Positions 1 to 8,900 of a DNA stretch of 64,000 nucleotides are shown here, piece after piece. The first letter of the stretch is position 1. Each line of letters opens with the position of its first letter. This DNA comes from Tetramitus jugosus (taxonomy: Eukaryota > Heterolobosea > Eutetramitea > Acrasida > Vahlkampfiidae), in contig OW569369.1 in NCBI GenBank assembly GCA_937625935.1, forward strand, positions 248,001 to 312,000, read 5' to 3'. Under the pieces are notes generated by a model. That model was given only the letters and a program-made list of their open reading frames with translations. It was not told where the DNA came from and did not search any database. A program made the translations under genes and the position numbers.

Positions 1-390
1 GAAAATGCACAAAAGGTGGCAGAGTTCCTCGAGACTCATCCAAAGATTGAAAAGACTGTTTTCCCTGGATTGAAGTCTCATCCACAGTATGAACTTGCAA
101 CCAAGCAAATGACTGGCCCTGGTGGTATGATCACTTTTTGGTTGAAGGGTGATATTGTCCAAGCAAGACAATTCTTGGAGAATGTCAAGGTCTTTACATT
201 GGCTGAGAGCTTGGGTGGTGTTGAGAGTTTGGTCAACCATCCTGCCATCATGACCCACGCTTCTGTTCCTGCTGACCACAGAAAGAAGCTCGGAATCAGT
301 GACAGCCTTGTCAGATTGAGCGTTGGTATTGAAGATGCCGATGATTTGCTCGAAGATTTGAAGTTTGCTTTGGATCAAGTTCAACTCTAA
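1..390 (+). CDS. Cystathionine gamma-lyase-like PLP enzyme, C-terminal part
   Basis: The reading frame is open from base 1 and ends at TAA 388-390, so the window cuts off the 5' part. The 129 visible residues are the C-terminal domain of a Cys/Met-metabolism PLP-dependent enzyme (fold type I). Recognisable family segments are GPGGMITFWLKG, the LAESLGGVESLVNHP stretch and RLSVGIEDADDLLEDL. These match cystathionine gamma-lyase and cystathionine beta/gamma-synthase relatives of the transsulfuration pathway, which make or cleave cystathionine in the cytosol. The PLP lysine lies upstream of the window, so the exact reaction cannot be fixed. Gamma-lyase is preferred because of the ESLGGVESL and THASVP signature. 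The gene ends just before the 3' remains of an antisense retroelement. Confidence 0.88.
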   Translation, partial: ENAQKVAEFLETHPKIEKTVFPGLKSHPQYELATKQMTGPGGMITFWLKGDIVQARQFLENVKVFTLAESLGGVESLVNHPAIMTHASVPADHRKKLGISDSLVRLSVGIEDADDLLEDLKFALDQVQL

Positions 391-479
391 GCGTTTACTC
401 AATTTTCTTTAAAATAAAAACAATGTTTTGTACTTTACAATATGGTCAGTGCTTGTTTTGTTCTTGTTGTTTGGCTTTT

Positions 480-660
480 GTTTCACCTCACCTGCTCGAC
501 ATGGCATGGATCCGTTTCTGAACAGCACTTTGTCAAACCATGGGGAGATAGATTTTAGGTTAGCTGGGGCCGTCATCATCGTACAAATAGTTACATACAC
601 TCTGGTATGTAACGTACCACGACGTACTTGGGCGTGAAACCACTCCAGCTGACGGCTGCC
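480..660 (-). mobile_element. Oldest retroelement remnant (element C), main 3' piece
   Basis: Read on the minus strand, this piece encodes RQLEWFHAQVRRGTLHT, which aligns with RRLEWFQLQVRSGTLHT of the neighbouring element B and so is a diverged copy of the same reverse-transcriptase C-terminal region. A later stretch, PWFDKVLFRNG, resembles IWFDNVRLKNG of element B, with an internal deletion between the two. A 5' scrap of the same copy (frame SRFQCPEG) lies at about 3222-3240, next to the tRNA-Val gene; the 2.5 kb between the pieces is later insertions. The 3' limit near 480 is approximate and no target duplication was found. It is a dead fragment. Confidence 0.6.
645..660. repeat. Target-site duplication of element B, 3' copy
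   Basis: The 16-bp sequence ccagctgacggctgcc abuts the poly(T) at 661-673 and is repeated exactly at 1860-1875. The two copies bracket element B, as expected from target-primed reverse transcription. Confidence 0.85.
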
Positions 661-1859
661 TTTTTTTTTTTTTAAATACAACCAGTTTCGGTTGCTCACT
701 TTATTGTCTATTGTTTTCTTCAGCCATCGCTCTTCGAGCGATGGCCCTTGGTCACCTGATTAATTCTCAATGGCGCTCGCAGAGAGTCATTGCTGTTTCG
801 CTTTTGTTGTGGTGAAGAGGTGAAGGAGTGTCGTAAGACATCTCCGTTTCACCCCATTCACATAAATTCTTGCTTTTTTTTCGCCCACTGCTACTTTGAC
901 TCCACTGGCTACCAAGCCATTGGTGACATCTTCGATGGCACTCTTTTCGATGCCCATCATCCCTGCCAGAAATTCTCTGCTAGTCCACCGCAGTGCTCTT
1001 TTTTCAATCTTTCCGTTCTTGAGTCTAACATTATCGAACCAAATGTCGATACAACTGTCAGCTGACACTCCCGGGCTAATTAATTCCTTACACACTGTTA
1101 GTGCTAGACACCGTCTAGCATGAACAGACCTGGGACAGCGTACCAAGCAGTGTAAAACTCTCGGGTTCTTTATTGCACCAGGAGCACATGATAGACGTAT
1201 CCTGAGGGTTGTAAAGACCTCTTATAACTTCCTCTGTGTGTAGAGTTCCACTTCTCACTTGAAGTTGGAACCATTCTAATCTTCTATCCACACCATGAGG
1301 ATATTTCAGGAAGGAAAAGTCAGCGCCACTGTAATTTGCTGCTTTTTGCAACCACCATCTGTCACGCTCCTCAACTCGGCTATTGCGCTCTTGATCAAAC
1401 AAGGATTGAAGGTGATTTCTACTCTCTCAGATCTGAGTTCACCTTTGTACAATGCAGGCTCGCCACACGACCCGAGACTTCGGTGCTGACAATTACACTC
1501 TTTCATTTGAGAGATCAGGATACTAAGCAACTGATGGCTCTGTGCACCCAGTTTACAGTTGGGATAGACTTGCTTGAACTCTTTGAAGCACACAGGCTCA
1601 CCATCCACCACTAACTGTTTACGACTGACTATACCCACAACATAAAGTTTCTTGAGCAAAGTGGATGGAATGTACCTTGCGAGCCAACAGTCATCGCACT
1701 GTTTGGCCGCGCTAGAGGGCATTTGGATGTTGTGACAGTGCATCCTGTCGGCACACCACTTATGGTAGGAGTATTTCACGCACTCTAGTCTGTTCCTTGA
1801 CTGATACACATTCTCTTGTTGGAATGTTTGATGATGCTTGATATCCTCAAGCGTGTCAA
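661..1859 (-). mobile_element. 5'-truncated non-LTR retrotransposon with broken RT C-terminus (element B)
   Basis: Minus-strand insertion bounded by a 16-bp duplication and ending in a 13-nt poly(A) (poly(T) 661-673 on the plus strand). It keeps only the region downstream of the reverse-transcriptase core. The coding sequence runs in three frames: about 1859-1400, then about 1402-1165, then about 1160-787. At least two frameshifts therefore break it. Across the second shift a CX2C...HX4C zinc-binding motif can be read (CSWC, then HCLVRC), typical of the C-terminus of many LINE ORF2 proteins. The 3' UTR holds a perfect 10-bp hairpin (gccatcgctc / gagcgatggc) and a second stem, ending GGTTGTAT before the poly(A). 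It sits inside element C and is inactive. Confidence 0.8.
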
Positions 1860-1860
1860 C
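787..1860 (-). pseudogene. Decayed ORF2 (reverse transcriptase C-terminal part)
   Basis: Three overlapping minus-strand reading frames together encode one protein tail. The frame changes near 1400 and near 1160 with no splice signals. Landmarks are RRLEWFQLQVRSGTLHT, then CSWCNKEPESF, then HCLVRCPRSVHARR in the next frame. That order (a thumb-like region, then a CCHC-like knuckle) is the usual end of a LINE ORF2. The catalytic reverse-transcriptase motifs are absent because the copy is truncated at its 5' end. The stop codon is at 787-789. Confidence 0.7.
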
Positions 1861-1875
1861 CAGCTGACGGCTGCC
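1860..1875. repeat. Target-site duplication of element B, 5' copy
   Basis: Exact repeat of 645-660. Its last four bases overlap the element A duplication at 1872-1886, so the two insertions struck nearly the same place. Confidence 0.85.
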
Positions 1876-1883
1876 CTCTGGAC

Positions 1884-1886
<3 letters not shown>
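1872..1886. repeat. Target-site duplication of element A, 3' copy
   Basis: The 15-bp sequence tgccctctggacact lies directly against the long poly(T) and is repeated exactly at 3207-3221. Confidence 0.85.
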
Positions 1887-1914
<28 letters not shown>

Positions 1915-3206
1915 GTTCCATACAACCAAGTGTGCGCAAGCACACGATTGCTCATTTATTGACTTGTTTTGTGAGTGACGACCCGTAGGGCGTCGCTCAC
2001 TCTTCTTCTCTTGTTGTCCCCGACGGTGCACCTACAGGTTGGAAGAATCACTCAGGTGAGTGTTTTGATTGATGCCCTTCATCAAAGAGCGTAACCTTGT
2101 AGTAGGACCGCCGATGGACACAGAGCCATCTGTTGTTGTTTTCTTGTTTTGGGCCTTGTTGCTCCTCAGATCACCCAGTGTGATCCTAGCACTCCTCTTC
2201 TTGTTGTCATTGAGTTGTGGACTTTGAATCTCCTTTTCGGAGTCGTCGTCCACATCCACAATGACTGGTTCGTCCTCAGTCAAACCATACCTTTTGCGTG
2301 CACTGGCCAGTGCCAATGCAGCAATTTCCTTCTTCGCTCTAGCAAACACTGGAGAAGTGGCATTCACTTGCTCCAGGATTTGCTGATTTTCAGCGCTGAG
2401 CTGTGCAACAGGCACTGTTGGCAGTGGTGTTGCACTCCTTTGTTCTTCTGTCTCCATCAGACCAGGAGCAGTTCTTTGTGCAACTTCTTGTTCCGGTATC
2501 GGAACCGGTTTGTTGCCCTCTTGGCCCTTTGTCTTTGCCAATTCCTTGGTGAGTTCTGTGACCTGTCGACGCAGTGCGTCAACCACCGTCAGCAGCTCCT
2601 CGTACATCTTTGTCAACCTCTTGTTGACGGCCTTGAGAGGATCATGTGGCCTCTCGACGTATCGAGTGACCGTGGCCTTTACCTTGTTCTCTCCGGTGAG
2701 CACTGCTTGTGCATAGGTTTCATCACCCATGACCACGAAAGCAGTGTCACGCTTCTTGAGCACACTGGCGACCTTTTCAGGTCCCAGTAGCTTCTTGATG
2801 TCGTCCACTGACATGTTCTTCATGCCATGGACGACCACCTTTCTTGTGCAATCAACACTGCGCTTGGGTGCAGCAGTGCTATTGCCAATCCTCCTTTGCT
2901 TGTTGAACAAATCAACAAAGTCATAGATGCGGTCACCCTTGACCGTCACCCATGCAACAAAGCGTTGCTGGCCTTTCCTTTTGATGACTTGGACTCGGTT
3001 GAGCCAGTCACCAAACTCCTCTCCAATCTTTCTTGCCAAAGATGACTGAGAGACGCCATTACCGTTGCCAGTAATGACGACCTCTCTGTCACTTGGCCTC
3101 GTGCCTTTCCGTGCAGTGGTCCACACTGCATAACGGCTGTTGCCGTATTCCTTCACCAAATTTGTTGAATCACCAGACATGTGATTCCGTTTTTTTCTGC
3201 GTTTTT
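1887..3206 (-). mobile_element. ORF1-only non-LTR retroelement (element A)
   Basis: A 1.3-kb minus-strand insertion flanked by a 15-bp direct repeat and ending in about 28 A residues (plus-strand T run to 1914). It contains one intact ORF (382 codons) and a short 3' UTR, with no trace of reverse transcriptase. The 3' UTR forms a stem (gtgagcgacg with cgtcactcac, one mismatch) and a second hairpin (gtgtgc / gcacac), then GGTTGTAT and the poly(A). Element B has the same order of parts, so both belong to one family. The long unbroken poly(A) and intact ORF suggest a recent insertion. It resembles the HAL1 type, meaning LINE copies that keep only ORF1 and rely on a partner for mobility. Confidence 0.8.
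2032..3180 (-). CDS. Retroelement ORF1 protein (RRM-like plus coiled coil)
   Basis: This ORF predicts 382 residues from the first ATG inside element A (MSGDSTNL); the frame is also open upstream into target DNA, which is fortuitous. Two segments look like RNA-binding folds with beta-strands such as REVVITGNGNG (about 30-100) and RKVVVHGMKNM (about 128-195). A coiled coil follows at about 200-235 (LTKMYEELLTVVDALRRQV), then a Pro/Glu-rich tail and a basic end. RNA-binding domain plus coiled coil is the plan of LINE ORF1 chaperone proteins, which coat the element RNA. The assignment rests on this architecture and the TSD/poly(A) context, not on a recognised sequence match. Confidence 0.65.
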   Translation of the reverse strand: MSGDSTNLVKEYGNSRYAVWTTARKGTRPSDREVVITGNGNGVSQSSLARKIGEEFGDWLNRVQVIKRKGQQRFVAWVTVKGDRIYDFVDLFNKQRRIGNSTAAPKRSVDCTRKVVVHGMKNMSVDDIKKLLGPEKVASVLKKRDTAFVVMGDETYAQAVLTGENKVKATVTRYVERPHDPLKAVNKRLTKMYEELLTVVDALRRQVTELTKELAKTKGQEGNKPVPIPEQEVAQRTAPGLMETEEQRSATPLPTVPVAQLSAENQQILEQVNATSPVFARAKKEIAALALASARKRYGLTEDEPVIVDVDDDSEKEIQSPQLNDNKKRSARITLGDLRSNKAQNKKTTTDGSVSIGGPTTRLRSLMKGINQNTHLSDSSNL

Positions 3207-3221
3207 TGCCCTCTGGACACT
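3207..3221. repeat. Target-site duplication of element A, 5' copy
   Basis: Exact 15-bp repeat of 1872-1886. It lies 29 bp from the 5' end of the tRNA-Val gene, placing the insertion in the immediate upstream flank of a Pol III gene. Confidence 0.85.
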
Positions 3222-3250
3222 GAAAACGAGACACCTAATTTAAAATATGA

Positions 3251-3324
3251 GCGGTTGTAGATCAGTTGGTTAGATCGTGAGCTTAACACGCTCAAGGTCG
3301 CCGGTTCGATCCCGGTCAATCGTA
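3251..3324 (+). tRNA. tRNA-Val (anticodon AAC)
   Basis: A full cloverleaf can be drawn. The acceptor arm is GCGGTTG with CAATCGT (G1-U72 and one further G-U pair), discriminator A at 3324. The D stem is GATC/GATC. The anticodon stem TGAGC/GCTCA encloses loop TTAACAC, with U33 followed by AAC. The T arm GCCGG-TTCGATC-CCGGT carries the B box. There is no intron. A T5 run at 3328-3332 would terminate Pol III. The SPRY-ankyrin gene starts only 43 bp downstream and retroelement DNA lies immediately upstream. Confidence 0.93.
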
Positions 3325-3366
3325 ATCGTTTTTCATATTCTTCTTCCTGTTCGGAACACCACAAAC

Positions 3367-5823
3367 ATGAACAAGCATTCTGTCGTCGTGGATGCGTTTG
3401 ATCCTCAAAACAATGTCCGGACCATAGAATTTGTTGAACCTGGTTCTGCCAATAGTTTTGTTCGTATGCTCGTTCTCTTTCATAGATGTCATTCATTTTC
3501 AAACCAAAAGTCTGACAAGTTTCTCTCTTGTTTGCCTGTGTGTTGTTGTTTCTTCTTTTGTATTGATGATCTGTGCAGCAAGTTCCAGTGCCCTTGCCCC
3601 TCACCCATTCAAAGGATCCCATTACTTGGTCAAAGAACGTGATTGACAACACTAAGGAGATCTCGACGTATTTGGAATTTGAAGTCATGAACATGCTTGA
3701 AGACTGTGGTACTGTAGCTTTTGGTGTCAGTTGTGCTGATCATTTCTATGAGCGTACTTTGGTTGGCTGGAGAAGGTTGAGCTTGGGTTGGCATTCGGAT
3801 TCCGATGTGTACCTCTCTGGGCAACAAATCACATTCAAGTGTGATCATTTTGATTCGATTCCGAGATTTGGAAAAGGTGATGTGGTTGGTCTGGGTGTCG
3901 TGCAATCGAATCGTGAGCAGCACGTGTTCTTCACACTGAATGGCCAATTTCTAGCAAAGGTTTTATCCTTGGATGATATGATACAACAGGAGCAGGAGTT
4001 TCGCTTGATAAAGAAGCAACAAGATCAGGAAAAAACCTTGTCGGATGATGAGAAGGAGTCACTAAAGTACAAGGAGCGATTTGAGTATATCCCAGAGGTG
4101 GGGATTGTTGTTTGGAGTGAAGCTTTCCCGGATCGTCAGTTGTTTATTGTTGAAAAGCCAGATGAGACTTTGTCTAGTTCACTGATTGAGCAATACTGTG
4201 GTAGCGATGATGAACACAGCACTACACAGCTAAAGAGTGAGTCATCAATAGAAAGCTTAGAGTTCTATCCAGTGGTATGCTCTGATTCTCCATGCAAGAT
4301 ACGAGTCAATTATGGTCCGCGCAACTTGCTTTTCTCAGCAGAGAACATGAGTGAGGTTCAAAAATTACTAGTATGTCAATATGAACTGAGCCCAGACAAG
4401 CCATGCTGCGAGTTATCTGAATCGGAAGCTCATTTATTTGATGCTGTGAAAAATTTGCAGTTGGATTCTGTTCAAACCTATCTAAAACAAGTGGACAGAG
4501 AAAATATTGGGACGCTAAGAGATGGTAGTGATAAAACTTTGATGGATGTGGCAATGAGTACATGTATGTTTTTATTTTTCACAATATTGTAATCTTTTAG
4601 TTGTAGCTAACATTCGATCATTCCATCTGTTAGATGTTAGGACAATGAATCCACAATATTTAGCTGCTTCTTTACAAATAGCTGAATTATTGAAGAATAG
4701 AGGAGCAGTAATGAATATATTTGATGCTGCATTGTATGTACTCTGACTTTTGTGAAATCCTTGCTCAATCAAACCTACATGACCAGCAGCTAACAAACAC
4801 CAAATATCTAGAGTTGGAGATCTAAATCGAGTGAAACAATGCATAGAACAGGAGCACTTGTATATCAACATCCAAAACAGTGCAGGAAAAGGTGCACTAC
4901 ATCGTGCCACAATTGCTAATCAGTCAGAAGTTGTTAGTTATCTGTTGGAAAAGGGTTGTTATGTAGACTTGATGGATCCGACTGCTACAGCTCTAACATT
5001 GTCAGTGATGAGACAAAATAAGGAACTCTGCGACTTACTGGTTGCTTTCCATGCTAATGTCAATGCGATGCAAGGCCGACTCAATTTGCTGCAGATTGCA
5101 ACAAAATCCCTACTCAGACTGAAACATTCGGACGGATATGATCGACAAACAGATATTATCGAAGTATTATTGAAGAATGGTGCTGACGCCTTTTATTTCA
5201 ACAATACTAGTGTGGATATCGAATCCATGAAGGCGGAGCGACCTGCAATCTTCTATGCTATTCAATCAAGCGACCCCGTGGTCCTTGATCTCTTCCTCAA
5301 GAATACGAACGATTTAGAACAGAAGGCAGTTCAATATTCGGGAATTACTGGGGAGAGTCTTTTACATGAAATTATCTCTCTGTTCGATGGTCAAAATGGA
5401 TCACAGTTGATTACCATGGTTGAAGAGTTAGTTCGCTATGATCTCATCTCCAACATGGCTACGATCACTACAGTGTATGGTGAGACTGTGCTTCATTTTG
5501 CTGCCATGCACAATTTCGTCAATATTGTCCCTATTCTTCTCAGGAATCAAACACTAAGCCAGCTATCAAGCCAGTTGGATATTTATCATCTCTCCCCACT
5601 GTGTTATGCTGTCGGCACAGACAGCAAGGAATTTACTCACCTACTTTTGCAGAGTCAGGATAGTTTCGACTGCCGAGAGGAACATGTAAAACAAGCAAAG
5701 CTCAAGCTAAAGCAGTACTTGGAGAAAGACAAATCAGGCACACCATCGATCAGAGCCTTTTCCCTCAAACTGTTCCGTGGTGATTTGTCCGACGAAAATT
5801 TCGGGAGGTACCCCAAAAATTGA
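3367..5823 (+). CDS. SPRY domain and ankyrin-repeat protein
   Basis: Proposed exons are 3367-3463, 3589-4563, 4607-4733 and 4812-5823, giving 736 residues; phases agree across all joins. The first intron could instead run 3460-3578, also in frame. Residues about 40-175 are a SPRY domain (YLEFEVMNM, GTVAFGVS, HVFFTLNGQF), a beta-sandwich used for protein recognition. After a linker come ankyrin-type repeats, for example AALVGDLNRVKQ, KGALHRATIANQSEVVSYLLEKG, and later YGETVLHFAAMHNFVNIVPILL. It is probably a cytoplasmic scaffold or adaptor; no catalytic domain is visible. The frame ends at an apparent stop at 4590-4592 only if the GTATGT donor at 4564 is ignored. It ends 79 bp before the ZNFX1-like gene on the same strand. 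Confidence 0.8.
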
Positions 5824-5847
5824 AGGAGGGATTCGCGTGACGGAACA

Positions 5848-5854
5848 TATAAAT
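5848..5854 (+). promoter_or_regulatory. TATA-like box of the ZNFX1-like gene
   Basis: TATAAAT lies about 50 bp upstream of the ATG at 5903, inside the 79-bp gap after the SPRY-ankyrin stop codon. The position suits a core promoter with a short leader, and the downstream gene needs its own promoter because nothing here suggests an operon. Confidence 0.4.
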
Positions 5855-5902
5855 TCTCTGCTCTGTTGGTCGTAACAAAACAACATCCATACTATTTACA
5901 TT

Positions 5903-8900
5903 ATGACTTCAGTCTCTCTGCAATGTACAGAGTGCAAGACAACTCTTGCCACCAACCAAAATCCTCACAGAAGATCTACTTGGGAGTTTCTCATCTGCAT
6001 GGCCCAAGACGGTACAAGACATGTCTGTTTGCAACCAAGCCAGGCAATCGACATGAAAACAGAACCAGTTCTGGATTCAAAATCAATGAAAAATGCTTTG
6101 CTTTTCTGCCAATGTGGACATAACATTGGTTCCCACCTCAAAAAATCAGTTCTGGTTAAGGACACGAGATGGGTCTATTGTGTTGATGGTGAACGAACAA
6201 CGATTCAATATTCGAATCAAACTTCGACCACGACACGAGAATGGAAGCTGAACGACGAGCAATGTGCATTATTCGCTCTCTTTCCAAAGTATTGTTCAGA
6301 GAAAGAATCAAATGGAGTTTGCTCCAAGAAAAGGTGTCAGTATTTGCACTGTGAGAAGGTTTCTCCACAAAAGAAATCAGGAAATCACAGAGAAAAGGAA
6401 TCCAGGCCAGTGGTTCCGCGTCATCAAGGGCACGCGAGCCAAACAGTTGGATCTAGCTCACATCATGCACATTCCACCCGAACCAACGAGGCTGTCCCGA
6501 TTCCCAAGGGACATGCTCAACCTTCTTCAAGGGGACAAATGAACGGCTTTAAAAAGCCCAATACGTTTGTCAAGAATAATCGTATTATTAATTTGGAGGT
6601 TCTCCTGAGTGATGACTATGTAAATAATCCAAAGAACAAGGATTTAGCTGAAATTTTGGCAAGTGATGAATTCTCAGAACAAGTGTTAAACAAGAAAAGC
6701 TTTTCAACTTTACCAATCAAACAAGTACGCAGGTTGATTCAGTTGTATATCTCAGATGCCTTTCTATCCACTGTTCAAGTGTCCTTGTTGCCCAAAGCTC
6801 TTCAGATATTGCTCAATTCTAGATTCTGGGCCAAGGATATGAATCTGTTTATTCAGATGAATTTGAATGAAATTGAAGATGTCTTCAGTGTGGTTAAGCT
6901 GTTTGAGAGTTGCTTGCGACATGTTCGTCAGGATTGCTGTCTTCTCTCAGTTGCAGAACTGAAGTCAACTTTCGAGCGAAAGTTTCTTAATGACGCAAAT
7001 ATTGAGCTCGTAGCAAAACTCTCTCAACGAATTCAATCAATCGAAAGCACTAGAAATGTAACTAATATAAGAGGGTTTGATTCTCAATTAGATTTTGATG
7101 AAGAGTATGAAGCACAGAATCAAAATTGGGCGCACAATGTAACTATTCTGCCATCCATCGAAGAGCTGAAAAATCGAAATCCAAACTTGAGGAGCAACAA
7201 ACATACTTTCCAGTCCGCTCAAGAATATTTGTCCACACACTTCAATCTCCTGAAGGAAGAGTTTGTAGAGCCATTAAGAGCTGGGTTGAAGGATTTCTTA
7301 CACGGTGACAAGCTTTCAAGTCGAGACCTCTCCATCTTTCCAAATGTGGAGATTGAAAGTGTCGAGTACAAGAACTCGTCTGTCAACTTCGTGGTGCGCC
7401 TTGATAAATCAAAGAAACTTAAGGACACAGCCGCATTTCTACAGTATGGCAATCTCGTATGTTTGTATCCCATGGATCTAATGAATCAAAGAGATGTATT
7501 GACAGATGAACATTATCGTCCAATATTTGCAATCATATCGGATAGACGTAATATTGAAGCATACTCTATTTCATTATCTTCTATGAGCAGCAAGGAGCTG
7601 AGTGAAATGATCGATGCACTCAATCGGAAGTATCTGCTGATTGAGTCTCCCGTTTATTTTACAAGTGTTCGATCAGTTCTTCAATCCCTCTCTGAAATGG
7701 GAGATGAGGATTTCATCAATTACGAGGGGATATTGCTCCGTGGAGAGCGAACATCACAGTTACCTCGGTACATTCAACAGAACCCCTTAATAGACATCAG
7801 CAACATTTGTAAGGACCCTCAGACTTCCAAGCACATCAATGTGTCAACCAACTGGATTAATGATGACAGCACCATATTAGATCCAAGTCAGAGCAAGGCA
7901 GTGCAACATGCATTAACAAACTCACTAGCCATTATTCAAGGTCCTCCAGGCTGCGGAAAGGTATGGTTGAAACAACAACCACAATTTCAGTTGGTTGTTT
8001 TGTTTTAATTGCTATTACTCCTTTTTTATCAACTCGTATTGACACGTACAAAGACTTTTATCGGGAGACACATTATCAAAATCATTCACAAACACTTAGA
8101 GAGAGGAAGTGGGCCCATCGTTTGTGTGTGTTACACAAATCATGCATTGGATCAATTGTTGGAAGGTCTACTTGGCGATATACCAAACTTGGTCCGTATT
8201 GGTGGGAGAAGCAGAACAGAAAACAGTCAGTTGGCTGCCAGAAATTTATCTGCTCTGCGTATTCAAGGCTATGCAAATGAAATTCGATTGTTAGACAAAA
8301 CTATTCATAGTTCCATTTCCTATATTCAGATATTAGTCGCTCTGTTGAAGCTACCACCTGCCACCCTTATCTCTCAACTATTTCCCCAATTTGCCATGCG
8401 TCTATTGTCCTATCGTGATGGAGATAGGATCATTCCAATAGCTACAGACAATACCTCCGCAGTGAATATTTGGCTTAATGGAAAAGAGAAGGAACAAATC
8501 AAGAAGATGAAGCGAAATAAGAAAGGGAAGAATCAAGAGATTGAAACATCCAACCAGTTTAAGGCTTTGGCTGAAGATCATTCAGGAGACAATTTCGCTC
8601 GCGAAATAACGGAAGACAAACAAGAAGAACATGTAGAGAAAGAGGATGAACTAGCGGATGAAGATGGAGATTGGCAAATAGAGAACAGAAATAATGTGCG
8701 AGCAGGTCCACAAGGGGAAGGAGTGAATGAAGATAATAGTAATGACGGATACATGGATCAACAACATTATGAGCTTTTAGAAATAGAAGCTGAATATCGT
8801 GCTCTCGAGCAGCAAATGTTGTATGGCTATGATGATGAGGAAGAGTATGGTTTTGAGCAAAAAAATGACGTTCATCTCTCTCTCTTTAATGGTCAATCTA

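Noticed and set aside
428-637. Plus-strand 69-codon frame after the lyase gene
   Set aside because: It is the antisense of the element C remnant and has no motif of its own.
1886-1914. T29 run read as a Pol III terminator
   Set aside because: It is directly followed by a target duplication and preceded (minus strand) by a retroelement 3' UTR, so it is a poly(A) tail.
4564-4592. Premature stop in the SPRY-ankyrin gene
   Set aside because: A GTATGT donor at 4564 and a TAG acceptor at 4606 restore a continuous ankyrin frame.
7961-8053. Apparent frameshift in the helicase P-loop
   Set aside because: GPPGCGK ends exactly at a GTATGG donor and the next exon supplies TFIGRH in frame.
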